A stretch of DNA of 64,000 bases from an uncultured Aquimarina sp. (lineage in GTDB: Bacteria; Bacteroidota; Bacteroidia; Flavobacteriales; Flavobacteriaceae): the NCBI RefSeq assembly GCF_947495315.1, contig NZ_CANLYD010000006.1:326284-390283 (forward strand). The letters run 5' to 3'. Each line of letters opens with the position of its first letter. Positions within the stretch are counted from its first letter, which is position 1. Below are positions 26,462 to 35,213 of the stretch, one piece after another. Below the pieces are notes generated by a model. It searched no databases, was not told where the DNA came from, and was given only the letters and a program-made list of their open reading frames with translations. The position numbers and the translations under genes were made by a program.

Positions 26462-27580
26462 ATGTATTTAAGCCAATTTATCGATACTATTCAACCTAGA
26501 AATGTAGTAATCCCAACATTTTCTATGCTCAGTACAAAAACGAGCCATCGTTTTCAAAACTTTTTTAATAATGAATCGAGAACAGCTTCTAATCTAGCTA
26601 CTGTATTATGGCATATTATTAGTTATTGCCCAAAATACACATCAATACTAGTAAACTCCAGAAATTATAAAAGAAATCCATTTCCTAAAAAAGAACAATA
26701 TATCATTAATAATAAAGGCAAGTACAACCTTTTGGTGTTTGACAGTAAATTTAAACAAGAAACACCGCTACTTATTCCTGTAGAATTGACTAGAAATGAA
26801 GCGAAACAAGGTTATATCAAATGGAAAAAAGCCACACAAAAAATAGTAAAGAGTACAAATTTAAAAACAAGAAGTACTTCAGAAATTTATGGACGACTTG
26901 CTAACCAGGTTGATGAGAACTTTGCTTATGATATGCTTAAAAACTATCCCTTGGATATTATTATTGCATCCAAAGAAAGTCAGCTAAATCTAACTGCTGG
27001 ATATACGTCATCCAGTCCAATGGGAATAAGCTTAACTGCTAACGGAAAGCAAACGTCTACAGCTGGAGCCATAGCCACAGATGTTAATGGCGATTTGGGA
27101 GTAACGGTTAGTTATCACAGTATTGAAGACAGTCAAGGTCAAATCCCCATTGGTAAAAACATATGGGTGGATGGGAAAAAAGCGACTATTACTTCGGTAG
27201 ATATTATTAGTGATAGTTGTTTCGCTACCTACAATAATCAAAACATACAAATTCCTAATGTGATTATTGGATTAAAAGGCCCTTTATCTGGTCAATCCCC
27301 AAGACAATATGATTCAGTAGATTTTTATGGATTGAAATCGGGGTCTAAAAATAGTATAGTTCAGGGTTGGTCCATGGAAATTCCATTTGTACAACCTTAT
27401 ACTCAATTAAAAGTAATAACAGACCCGGATACCAATCCTGGAGATTCAGGAGCAGCTCTTATTGATAGTGATGATCATATCATAGGGTTTGCTTTTTATC
27501 GTACAGGCGTAGGTGCACGAGTACGATACTCTACCTGGATATGGGCTGATTCTGTTTTTAAGGCACACAATATTATCTAA
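26462..27580 (+). CDS. Cytoplasmic trypsin-like serine protease with unknown N-terminal domain
   Basis: 372 residues without a signal peptide or membrane segment, so apparently cytosolic, which is unusual for a chymotrypsin-fold protease. Residues 175-372 carry a plausible triad: His219 (VTVSYHS), Asp251 (DIISDSCFA) and nucleophile Ser329 in NPGDSGAALI (GDSG is the family signature). GFAFYRTGVGAR follows. Residues 1-170 are a basic region I do not recognise. The next gene starts 20 bp downstream on the same strand. Cytosolic trypsin-like proteases with a dedicated partner are known from bacterial conflict systems (for example trypsin with Trypco or effector-associated domains), but that assignment here is inference. 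Confidence 0.8.
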   Translation: MYLSQFIDTIQPRNVVIPTFSMLSTKTSHRFQNFFNNESRTASNLATVLWHIISYCPKYTSILVNSRNYKRNPFPKKEQYIINNKGKYNLLVFDSKFKQETPLLIPVELTRNEAKQGYIKWKKATQKIVKSTNLKTRSTSEIYGRLANQVDENFAYDMLKNYPLDIIIASKESQLNLTAGYTSSSPMGISLTANGKQTSTAGAIATDVNGDLGVTVSYHSIEDSQGQIPIGKNIWVDGKKATITSVDIISDSCFATYNNQNIQIPNVIIGLKGPLSGQSPRQYDSVDFYGLKSGSKNSIVQGWSMEIPFVQPYTQLKVITDPDTNPGDSGAALIDSDDHIIGFAFYRTGVGARVRYSTWIWADSVFKAHNII

Positions 27581-27599
27581 TTTAAAAATAGTACTAATT

Positions 27600-28589
27600 A
27601 TGAGTTTTTGGAACAATTTGTTTAAAAAGAGAGCGGAAGATTGGTTTTATTGCCACGTTCCCCCTGATCAAACCCCAAATGACATTACTATTAAAGAGTT
27701 ACAACCTGATGTAGACTATCTCAATGTTTTTCTTAAAAAGATGCGAGTCGTAAGCGTAAGAAAAGGACTTTCTAAGTTTTATGGAGCTGTACATTCGTAT
27801 TGTAACCTATACCATCCAAGTGGTGTCAATGCTGAATTTAATGTAGTGACTACAGCAAGTAAACTTATGGAATTGGATGCCAAAAACATTGATAGAGTAG
27901 TATCGATGGATCAACGTATGGTAGGGCCAACAGCGTACAAAGGAGGAGATTTTGATATGGAAATAGGATTGTTTTCTATCAAATCAGCGGATTTAGCTAA
28001 ACCATACTTAGGATTGTTACAAGAAGCTTCAACTATGGCTGGTGTATCTTTTATTGGAACAGCTTTACCCTATGCAGGTATTATTAAAAAAGGAGTAGAC
28101 TTAATTACAGGTAGTCAGGCTGATACAATATTAGAAATTGGACTTTCAAAAACCTTTGCTACGATCAAAACAGGATATTATGTTGTTATGCGTATCGATA
28201 AGGATAAAGTAAATCAAAAAGATATATTTATTGATAAAGATTCGAGGTTGGTCGATAGGAATGGAAAGGCAATAAAGGATTATCCATATATAGTAATTCA
28301 GATATCAGGAACAAATGAAAAAGATGACTGGGCCAGAATACCAGAATTACAAGAAGCTTATAAAAAGCTAATGGATGACGTGCGAAAATTAGATTTCACC
28401 TCTTCAGAAGACTCTTTAACTGTCTTTAGACGGACAGTTTTGACTTCTAATGATTTAAATTTTAACGATGCTAAGCGTATCGTTAAGCAGGTACAGGATA
28501 AGGTGAAAGAAATTTTGGATACAACTCAGGTTGCGCATAATACTTCTGCAGAGCTACCTTCTTTAGAGAGTTATAATATATATGCATAA
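27600..28589 (+). CDS. Unknown partner of the trypsin-like protease
   Basis: 329 residues using the ATG at 27600; an in-frame ATG at 27513 would overlap the protease gene by 68 bp and adds unlikely sequence. No signal peptide. The N-terminus MSFWNNLFKKRAEDWFYCHVP is followed by an alpha/beta region (about 30-150), a hydrophobic Gly/Ala-rich segment (about 160-195: AGVSFIGTALPYAGIIKKG) that could be an amphipathic or membrane-inserting helix pair, and a C-terminal region ending in a likely coiled coil (RIVKQVQDKVKEIL). I recognise no family. Residues about 219-299 are duplicated as a gene fragment at 33516-33773. It is probably co-expressed with the protease, as substrate, regulator or effector. 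Confidence 0.75.
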   Translation: MSFWNNLFKKRAEDWFYCHVPPDQTPNDITIKELQPDVDYLNVFLKKMRVVSVRKGLSKFYGAVHSYCNLYHPSGVNAEFNVVTTASKLMELDAKNIDRVVSMDQRMVGPTAYKGGDFDMEIGLFSIKSADLAKPYLGLLQEASTMAGVSFIGTALPYAGIIKKGVDLITGSQADTILEIGLSKTFATIKTGYYVVMRIDKDKVNQKDIFIDKDSRLVDRNGKAIKDYPYIVIQISGTNEKDDWARIPELQEAYKKLMDDVRKLDFTSSEDSLTVFRRTVLTSNDLNFNDAKRIVKQVQDKVKEILDTTQVAHNTSAELPSLESYNIYA

Positions 28590-28750
28590 ATATATGAAAT
28601 GTTATTATATCTGACATTATATTAATACGCCTTTACATCCAATTTACCTATGTCAGTACTCCAGCTAGTCCGATAGTAAATAGCACAAGACATTAACTAT
28701 TTGTCACGTTTACTGTAATAAACTATAAAGAATAATAGTTAAAATATATA

Positions 28751-28788
28751 ATCAATAACTCTCAAAGCAAGAGTAGAGAGTTATTGAT
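28751..28788. terminator. Bidirectional terminator between converging genes
   Basis: ATCAATAACTCTC (28751-28763) and GAGAGTTATTGAT (28776-28788) form a perfect 13-bp stem with a 12-nt loop between the protease partner (plus) and the TPR lipoprotein (minus). Confidence 0.75.
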
Positions 28789-28796
28789 TGATTACT

Positions 28797-29663
28797 TCAT
28801 ATTTTTAATAATTGAATTGAATCTAATTTTGCTTTAGCAGCTTCATACGTTTTTTTCAAGCTTTCACTGTTTTCAAAGTACTTCCCATAGGTCTTTGCCT
28901 TTTCAATAGACTCCATTGTTTTTTCGTAAAGACCATTTTTGTAATAAGCTATGTGCTCGTATTCTGCAAAATAAATATCATTTTTAGTTTTTGCGCCATG
29001 TTTTTTGGCCAATTCTAGATATGCTAATGCCTTTTTATATTGTTTCTTTTGATAATACATAACCGATATAAATTCATATCCTTTTGGTAAATTAGGAATT
29101 AATTCTGTACTCTTTTGGTAACATTCTAAAGCTTTATCATATTCATCATTATAATAATATGCCATCCCTAAAGACCAAATAGCAGCCGCGCTATCAGGAT
29201 ACATATCTACTACTTTTTGAAAATATTTTTGAGCTTTTAGGTAATCTTCTTCTACCAAAAGTGAATACTCTGCTTGTATAAGATCTCGTTCAGATTTTAA
29301 TGTAGATTTTTTAGAAAGATTGTAGGCTTTAGTAACCAGTTTTTTATATTCTTCTGGATCCTGTACATAAAAACCGCTCATTAAAACACCACTTGGGTAG
29401 TTAGGATCTAATTCAATAATTCTAGTTGATTTTTTTTGATACTCTTGTTTATTACCATAAAAATAAAAGTTTAATTCTAGGTCATTTAAGAGTTGATGTA
29501 CTTCTGGAACTTTAGAATCTACTGCTAATGTAAATCCATAGGTATTTAAATCTGAAGGAGCATATTTTTTCACGAATTCATCTTCTATTTCACGTTCTGT
29601 TTTTTGTGCTTGACAAGAGCATAGGCTAATGACTAATAATATCGTGCTTAATTGTTTTAACAT
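28797..29663 (-). CDS. TPR-repeat lipoprotein
   Basis: 288 residues with an SPII signal (SLCS-C at about Cys17). Tetratricopeptide-like helical pairs fill the C-terminal two thirds: YLKAQKYFQKVVDMYPDSAAA, YNDEYDKALECYQKSTELIPN, YYQKKQYKKALAYLELAKKHG and YEKTMESIEKAKTYG. TPR arrays mediate protein contacts in the periplasm or at the outer membrane. It is downstream of, and on the same strand as, the LytS/LytTR pair at 29785-31516, with 121 bp between them, and may be an accessory of that signalling locus. The ligand is unknown. Confidence 0.85.
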   Translation of the reverse strand: MLKQLSTILLVISLCSCQAQKTEREIEDEFVKKYAPSDLNTYGFTLAVDSKVPEVHQLLNDLELNFYFYGNKQEYQKKSTRIIELDPNYPSGVLMSGFYVQDPEEYKKLVTKAYNLSKKSTLKSERDLIQAEYSLLVEEDYLKAQKYFQKVVDMYPDSAAAIWSLGMAYYYNDEYDKALECYQKSTELIPNLPKGYEFISVMYYQKKQYKKALAYLELAKKHGAKTKNDIYFAEYEHIAYYKNGLYEKTMESIEKAKTYGKYFENSESLKKTYEAAKAKLDSIQLLKI

Positions 29664-29784
29664 AATTATTTTTTTAATTAATTTATGTCAAAAATAGATG
29701 CATCATACATAGCATTTTTAAAAAATAGAGAATGGTGGATTAAGTAATGATAAAAACGGAAAAAGGGTATAGCAATTGCTTAGA

Positions 29785-30486
29785 TTAAGACATTTTTAGT
29801 ACTGAAGAGACCTTCTTAATATAACTTGATCCTACTGGGATCTCTAAGTCTTCTATTTCTACATCTTTTTGAGTATAAGCAGTTACTTTGTTTATAGCTA
29901 TAATATAAGAACGATGTGTGCGAATAAATAGATGTGAAGGAAGCTGTTTTTCTACTTTGCCAATATTACCTTTTACTACGATTCTTTGATCTTTGGTATG
30001 AATCCTAACATAATCTTTCAAGCTTTCAATATATAGAACATCATCAAATACAATTTTAATATGTTTCTTATTTACATTAACATAGAAAAATGTGCTACTT
30101 TCTTTTTGGTACTTTACTGATTGGTTTGCTACTTGAGTTCTTTCATAATAGCGATCAACAGCTTTTACAAATCGATCAAAAGAAATAGGCTTTAATATAT
30201 AATCTACAATGTCTAAATCATATCCCTCTATAGCATATTCTCTATAAGCCGTTGTAATAATTACTTTTGGAGGGTTTTGGAGGGTTTTTAGAAAATCTAA
30301 TCCTTTTAAAACGGGCATTTCGATATCTAAAAAGAGTAAATCTATTTCCTCTTTTTTTAGTACTTCGAAAGCTTCAACAGCACTGTAACAACTAGCTATA
30401 ACATCTAAATCATTAAGCGATTTTATATGATTTTTCAGTAAATCTATTGCAGGAGATTCATCATCAACTAATAAGCATCGTACCAT
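29785..30486 (-). CDS. LytTR family response regulator
   Basis: 233 residues: receiver (1-118; LLVDDES, phosphoacceptor Asp54 in LLFLDIEMP, Thr in ITTAYREYA, Lys in ILKPIS) and a LytTR domain (about 130-233, FYVNVNKKHIKIVFDDVLYI, LFIRTHRSYIIA, VEIEDLEIPVGSSY). Highly similar to the regulator at 20759-21466. It follows the kinase gene by 1 bp. The divergent target may be the trypsin-like lipoprotein gene starting at 31726. Confidence 0.92.
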   Translation of the reverse strand: MVRCLLVDDESPAIDLLKNHIKSLNDLDVIASCYSAVEAFEVLKKEEIDLLFLDIEMPVLKGLDFLKTLQNPPKVIITTAYREYAIEGYDLDIVDYILKPISFDRFVKAVDRYYERTQVANQSVKYQKESSTFFYVNVNKKHIKIVFDDVLYIESLKDYVRIHTKDQRIVVKGNIGKVEKQLPSHLFIRTHRSYIIAINKVTAYTQKDVEIEDLEIPVGSSYIKKVSSVLKMS

Positions 30487-30487
30487 A

Positions 30488-31516
30488 TTAATGTATGTTT
30501 AAAGTTAGTTTTAAACTAAAAGACATATCAGATTCTTCAATTTTAAAGGTATGTTGCTTGGGGTATATTAAATCTAATTGTCGTTGAATATTGGTAAGAC
30601 CAATTCCGTTTTTATAAGTTTCTGTCTGATTACTGAATTTAGTATTTGATTTTGTATTCCAAACACTAAATTCTATATGAGTGTCTAACTGCAATAACTC
30701 TATTTTTATTTTTGGTTTTTCTACACTATCCCTAACGCCATGTTTAAAAGCATTTTCTACTATAGATAACAGCAATAATGGTGTGATTGATAATGCATTT
30801 TTAGAAAGCTTTTTTTCAAATTTCACTTGTAATCGTTTACCATATTTAATTTGCTCTAAAGCTATATAATTATCTATAGTATGTACCTCTTCTGTTAAAA
30901 GAACTGATTGATGTTGACTTTTGTATAGAATATAATCTAATATTTCAGATAGTTGTAATACCATATCTGGTGCTTTAGGAGATTTGGCTATCACATAAGA
31001 ATATAAATTATTTAATGTATTAAATAAAAAATGTGGGTTTAGCTGTGCCTTTAGATATTTAAGTTCGGTAGCTATTTTTTCTTTTTCTAACTGAAGTATT
31101 TTCTCCCTTTCTAATTCTTGCTCTTTATTAGTTTTTAAAAAAAACATAATCAACGCCGGAAAATGAAACGAAAACATATAAAAAGGAAAATCTACAAAGC
31201 TAATTAATGGGTAAGGGCCTTCAGAACAATACTTATCCAAATGATAATATCCTATTAACCGAAATAAAAATACGGATAGTATGATCATAAAAACCATAGA
31301 CCCTCCAAAGGCAAGATATTTTTTTTTCTTTAGATAATACGGAACCTGCCAATTATTAAAAGCGTAAGCAGCCAAGATTAATAAAGGGAACTTAAATAAT
31401 GTTGTTTCTAAAGATTGTTCGAACAACTCAGAACTACTAGAGGCAAAGACATAAAAGAGAAAAATTATAATCCAAAAAACGATGTGCATTTGGATAATTT
31501 TTTTATTAAAATTCAT
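30488..31516 (-). CDS. LytS/YehU-type sensor histidine kinase
   Basis: 342 residues: four membrane helices (about 10-26, 40-56, 70-90, 108-127), coiled coil (about 130-155), and His_kinase domain with His162 in LNPHFLFNTLNNLYSY. The N-box LLLSIVENAFKHGVRDS and the G-box NGIGLTNIQRQLDL complete the ATPase. There is no large sensor domain; the signal is probably sensed in the membrane or by a partner. Paired with the LytTR regulator directly downstream, and divergent from the protease-like lipoprotein gene across about 210 bp. Confidence 0.92.
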   Translation of the reverse strand: MNFNKKIIQMHIVFWIIIFLFYVFASSSSELFEQSLETTLFKFPLLILAAYAFNNWQVPYYLKKKKYLAFGGSMVFMIILSVFLFRLIGYYHLDKYCSEGPYPLISFVDFPFYMFSFHFPALIMFFLKTNKEQELEREKILQLEKEKIATELKYLKAQLNPHFLFNTLNNLYSYVIAKSPKAPDMVLQLSEILDYILYKSQHQSVLLTEEVHTIDNYIALEQIKYGKRLQVKFEKKLSKNALSITPLLLLSIVENAFKHGVRDSVEKPKIKIELLQLDTHIEFSVWNTKSNTKFSNQTETYKNGIGLTNIQRQLDLIYPKQHTFKIEESDMSFSLKLTLNIH

Positions 31517-31725
31517 ATTTTGAAATATAGATAAATTATAATTTTAATACTTATAAAGTATATGTTTATTTACCCTAAGTCTACGAAGAGTAGATAACTG
31601 TATAAAAACACAAAAATAAGAAGGTATTCACTATACTTAGTCAGTTATTACCATTTCGTCTATTTCATGAAATAAGGCAACTGTTGTTTTTTATATTGGC
31701 AATTCTTATAAAAATTAAACCTACT

Positions 31726-32472
31726 ATGTTAAGATTAAAAATAATAATTGCAACGATGTTTATTGCTGGAATATTGTCTAGTTGTTCATCTATAAAAAGA
31801 TTAAACGACACACCAATTGGCTTAATAAATAACGTCTCTTACAAAGACTCATCATTTGATAATCCAAACGCATCTAATGGATTTTTGGTAGAATATGAAA
31901 ATCGCACCTATGGAGTTACCGCTAAACATATTCTCATCATGGCAAAAACAGACAAGATGAAGTTTGTTGATTTTGAAGGAGAATTAAAACAATGGCGAAT
32001 GCATCCTAAAAATGACAGTAAGAACTATGTTATTTTAGATAAACTCTTAAGTACAAATAAAAAAGATTCACTTACCTGGAGTTATTTGGATACCAATTGG
32101 GACACTTTTAATGATTGGTTAGTATTTTCAGTTAAAGAAAATAAAACAAAGTATAAGCCTTTGAAATTTAGAAAAGAGCCACTTAAAAAAGACGAAAATG
32201 TGTATGTAATTGGCTGGTCATATAAAGACAGTATTGGCCCACAGCGTGTATATACCTATAAGTTTAATGAGATAGCGGGTAATTACTATAATTTAAAGCA
32301 GATAGAAGGGCCTAAAAGTTTAGGAGGATTAAGTGGTTCGCCTGTAGTAGATAAAAAAGGAAGAGTAGTGGCTTTAGTAAGTTCTGGTTGGGAAGATGAA
32401 AAAACTAAAGAGGTTTTTATACAAGCTACCAGTATGAAAAATACCTTTGAATTTATTTCTCAATTAGATTGA
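31726..32472 (+). CDS. Trypsin-like serine peptidase lipoprotein
   Basis: I take the ATG at 31726 (248 residues), because it places a clean lipoprotein signal (ILSS-C, Cys20) at the N-terminus; an ATG at 31684 would add 14 residues. The chymotrypsin-fold triad is visible as His68 (VTAKHIL), Asp130 (DTFNDWLVFS) and Ser203 in GGLSGSPVVDKKGRVVALVS. The usual GDSGGP is replaced by GLSGSP, a variant of many bacterial S1-like peptidases. It is divergent from the LytS/LytTR pair at 29785-31516 and is followed after 42 bp by a small secreted protein. The substrate is unknown. Confidence 0.8.
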   Translation: MLRLKIIIATMFIAGILSSCSSIKRLNDTPIGLINNVSYKDSSFDNPNASNGFLVEYENRTYGVTAKHILIMAKTDKMKFVDFEGELKQWRMHPKNDSKNYVILDKLLSTNKKDSLTWSYLDTNWDTFNDWLVFSVKENKTKYKPLKFRKEPLKKDENVYVIGWSYKDSIGPQRVYTYKFNEIAGNYYNLKQIEGPKSLGGLSGSPVVDKKGRVVALVSSGWEDEKTKEVFIQATSMKNTFEFISQLD

Positions 32473-32514
32473 TCATAAACCTTCAATAACGACAAATCTA
32501 TATCAAAAAGATTA

Positions 32515-33228
32515 ATGAAAAGAATATTGGTTATTATAATCATACAAGTTTTGTTTTCAAATTTAGCAATTGGGCAATCAGAGATGACTATTAATTTAGA
32601 TAAAGGTCAAGTACTTGATGTGCTACTCAGAATCAATGCTGATAATGTTTCTGAGAAAACGGAAAATAGGTTTTTTGAAAAACTCGTGCCAAGAGCTTTT
32701 GAATTAGGTTATCATGGGATTCCTTATGAAATACATATTGACTATCCAGCTTTACAAGGAAATCATACACCAGATCACATATTGTTTGGGCGTTGGGATT
32801 CGTTAAAAAACAGAGAAGAGGCTATGGAAAAGTTAGTAAAGGAATTTCCAGATTTTCATGAGTTAAGAAGGGAAATCTGGACTAGTTTATATGCTGTATT
32901 TTTTAAAGTGCCAAGAGATCTGTCCTTCTCATTTCAAAAAGGAAAATATTATGTCATTACATTTTATTGGAGCGATGAAAAGAAAACGTTTAAGAAATTC
33001 GAGAATAATTGGCTAGGCCTCATACAGAAATATAAAGGCAAAACAATATTGGACTTATATGATGGCATATCGCCAATAACCAATTACTATTCGCCAGATT
33101 ATATGAATATATCACAATGGAATAATGAAGAAAAGTATAGAGAATTTTATCGAGAGAGTCTTAAAGTGAACAATCCCGGAATTAAAAATGTACATCAGTT
33201 TGGGTTATTACCAAAGTTCAAAAAATGA
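32515..33228 (+). CDS. Secreted protein with two possible alpha/beta-barrel (DUF1330/ABM-like) repeats
   Basis: 237 residues with a signal peptide (1-20, NLAIGQ). Two regions share a pattern of a strand followed by a phenylalanine/tyrosine-rich helix: FGRWDSLKNREEAMEKLVKEF (about 97-117) and ISQWNNEEKYREFYRESLKV (about 199-218). The pattern resembles tandem ferredoxin-like modules of the dimeric alpha/beta-barrel superfamily (NIPSNAP/DUF1330-type). I am not confident of the family. It follows the trypsin-like lipoprotein by 42 bp and probably shares its transcript. Confidence 0.65.
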   Translation: MKRILVIIIIQVLFSNLAIGQSEMTINLDKGQVLDVLLRINADNVSEKTENRFFEKLVPRAFELGYHGIPYEIHIDYPALQGNHTPDHILFGRWDSLKNREEAMEKLVKEFPDFHELRREIWTSLYAVFFKVPRDLSFSFQKGKYYVITFYWSDEKKTFKKFENNWLGLIQKYKGKTILDLYDGISPITNYYSPDYMNISQWNNEEKYREFYRESLKVNNPGIKNVHQFGLLPKFKK

Positions 33229-33230
33229 AT

Positions 33231-33256
33231 ATGTGACTTTCTGGATATTGTCACAT
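33231..33256 (+). terminator. Hairpin after the small secreted protein gene
   Basis: ATGTGAC (33231-33237) and GTCACAT (33250-33256) form a 7-bp stem with a 12-nt loop, beginning 2 bp after the stop codon. It lacks a strong T-run, so it is tentative. Confidence 0.45.
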
Positions 33257-33259
33257 GTA

Positions 33260-33394
33260 CTATAATCCTCCTTCATTTCATTTCGGCGGACACGTGTACT
33301 TGCCAGCCAGCCAGTCTTGAGGCTTAATCCTGAGTCTATCGAAGTGTCCAAGTATTGCCAAAGGTATAGGAGGGAAACATAATGTGTATGTAAT
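33260..33394. repeat. Dispersed intergenic repeat, copy
   Basis: Contains CTCCTTCATTTCATTTCGGC, CCTGAGTCTATCGAAG and a downstream ATAGGAGGGAAA segment, elements shared with 53268-53395 and, in part, with 36190-36365, 33760-33800 and 49465-49500. No coding sense. The type resembles repeat families common between genes of Flavobacteriaceae. Confidence 0.6.
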
Positions 33395-33524
33395 GGGAAA
33401 GCAACTAAATATTCCTTCTAATCAAGTGTTTCATAACCAATCTTAATTCAAAATTTTATTCTTGAAGATTAGATCAAAGCCACTTTGCTTTTAGATCTTT
33501 GTACTTGGTTCTTCCGATAGGGAT
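33395..33524 (-). pseudogene. Duplicated 3' end of the LytTR regulator gene at 36446
   Basis: About 130 bp match 36367-36496 at a fixed offset of 2972 bp with only a few substitutions. They include the stop codon and last 16 or so codons of the response regulator there, plus its downstream flank. The copy ends at 33524, where the sequence switches to a different source gene. Confidence 0.85.
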
Positions 33525-33773
33525 GGAAAGGTAATAAAGGATTATCCATATATAGTAATTCAGATATCAGGAACAAATGAAAAAGATAATTGGGCCAGAA
33601 GACTAGAATTACAAGAAACTTATAAAAAGCTAATGGATGAGATGCGAAAATTAGATTTCACCTCTTCAGAAGACTCTCTAACTGTCTTTAGGCGGACAGT
33701 GTTGACTTCTAATAATTTAAATTTTAACGATGCCAAGCGTATCGTTAAGCAGGTACCAGGATGCCTGTCCTGA
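33516..33773 (+). pseudogene. Duplicated internal fragment of the protease-partner gene
   Basis: 33516-33757 match 28254-28495 at a fixed offset of 5262 bp. The frame stays open and reads DRDGKVIKDYPYIVIQISG… through LNFNDAKRIVKQV, then runs into repeat sequence and stops at TGA 33771-33773. There is no start codon. Differences are mostly single substitutions, so the fragment is fairly recent. The last matching base is followed by a copy of the dispersed intergenic repeat (CTGTCACACTGAGTTTATCG). Confidence 0.85.
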
Positions 33774-33935
33774 ACTGTCACACTGAGTTTATCGAATTGC
33801 AGAATGGTTTAGAGTGTAAATACAGTTCGTCGATTATTTAATACAGTCTACCTATTATTGTTATACACACGGCTATTAATTTTGAGTCTTAATTCCTTTT
33901 ATAATTATTTTACTCAAAATTTAAATCGAATAATA

Positions 33936-35186
33936 ATGAGAATTAACTATATGCTATTTTTATTTATATGTTTAAGCTTTTCTTGTGATGCTCAAAAAAA
34001 TGGAGTTAATAATTCTAAAAATCTAGTTATACAGTTCATCAACGGTAATTGGTTTAATGGACAGACTTTTGAAAAGAAAACCGTTTGGCTAAAAAAAAGC
34101 TTAATCAATTATACAAACAAAGAAGAAGTAGATACAATTATTGATTTATCAGCTAAATATGTAATATCTCCATTTGCCGAAGCTCATAACCATAATCTTG
34201 AAAGTGATTACAAATTAGATGAAAGAATCAATTCATATTTAGACAATGGTATTTTTTATGTAAAACTTTTATCGTCAATTAAAAAAAGAATTACTCCTTT
34301 AATGCATCATTATAACAAATTCGATGGTTTAGACATTAGTATGGCACATGCACCTTTAACAGCTACAGATGGACATCCAATTGCCCTTCGAAAAAAGTTT
34401 CTTGAATATGGTCGTTTTGAAGGGCTCTTTAATTCTATTGAAGAAATTGAATATCACGGATATGTTATTATAGATGATTTAGAGGACTTAAATAAAAAAT
34501 GGGATAAAATTTTATCTTTTTCCCCTAATTTTATAAAAATAAATTTATTGTATTCGGAAGAGTATGAGAAGCGAAAAAACGACACTACTTTTTTTGGTAA
34601 AAAAGGATTGAATCCAAAATTAATTCCAAAAATAGTTAAAAAAGCACACGCATCTAATTTAAGGGTTAGTGCCCATGTGGCTACAGCATATGATTTTCAT
34701 GTAGCTGTTAATTCAAATGTTGACGAGATTGCACACTTGCCTGAAATTCATAATGGAAAACTTATTGATATCGAAGATGCTATTTTAGCTAAAAAAAACG
34801 ATATTACTGTAGTAACGACCGTATCGCTTGTTAAAAAAAATAAGGAAAAAGAAAACTATAAAGAATTGTTAGAGAATGTATGCTCCAATTTGAAATTATT
34901 AAAAAGAGTAGGTGTGAAATTAGCTATAGGTTCTGATATATATAATGATAATTCAACTCAAGAGTTTAATTTCTTATATCAATTAAACATTTTTTCTAAT
35001 CAAGAGTTGCTAAAAATGTGGACAGAAAATGCAGCCAATACGATTTTCCCAAATCGTAAAATCGGAAAGCTTGAAGAAGGCTTTGAAGGCAGTTTTTTAG
35101 TATTAGACAAAAACCCTTTAATCGATATTTTAGATATTAATAAAAGTATAGTTCTTAAAGTTAAAGACGGTTTCATCTTAGAGTAA
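33936..35186 (+). CDS. Amidohydrolase-family lipoprotein
   Basis: 416 residues from the ATG at 33936, chosen because a lipoprotein-type signal (MLFLFICLSFS-C) follows; the ATG at 33858 would add 26 residues. The metal-dependent hydrolase barrel shows HNH in FAEAHNHNLES (the HxH motif), His in VSAHVATAYDF, a further His in DEIAHLPE, and the final Asp in LAIGSDIYND. A second Lys/Glu bridging ligand is plausible in FIKINLLYSEE. KIGKLEEGFEGSFLVLDKNPL is the usual C-terminal composite strand. Substrates of such enzymes include cyclic amides and peptides; none can be picked here. It is followed after 27 bp by the kinase-LytTR fusion. Confidence 0.85.
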   Translation: MRINYMLFLFICLSFSCDAQKNGVNNSKNLVIQFINGNWFNGQTFEKKTVWLKKSLINYTNKEEVDTIIDLSAKYVISPFAEAHNHNLESDYKLDERINSYLDNGIFYVKLLSSIKKRITPLMHHYNKFDGLDISMAHAPLTATDGHPIALRKKFLEYGRFEGLFNSIEEIEYHGYVIIDDLEDLNKKWDKILSFSPNFIKINLLYSEEYEKRKNDTTFFGKKGLNPKLIPKIVKKAHASNLRVSAHVATAYDFHVAVNSNVDEIAHLPEIHNGKLIDIEDAILAKKNDITVVTTVSLVKKNKEKENYKELLENVCSNLKLLKRVGVKLAIGSDIYNDNSTQEFNFLYQLNIFSNQELLKMWTENAANTIFPNRKIGKLEEGFEGSFLVLDKNPLIDILDINKSIVLKVKDGFILE

Positions 35187-35213
35187 GATTACTTTTATTC
35201 TTATCTTAATCAA

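Noticed and set aside
33260..33400. CRISPR-like or tRNA-like structure in the repeat-rich gap
   Set aside because: No regular repeat-spacer pattern and no cloverleaf; the repeats are dispersed single copies.
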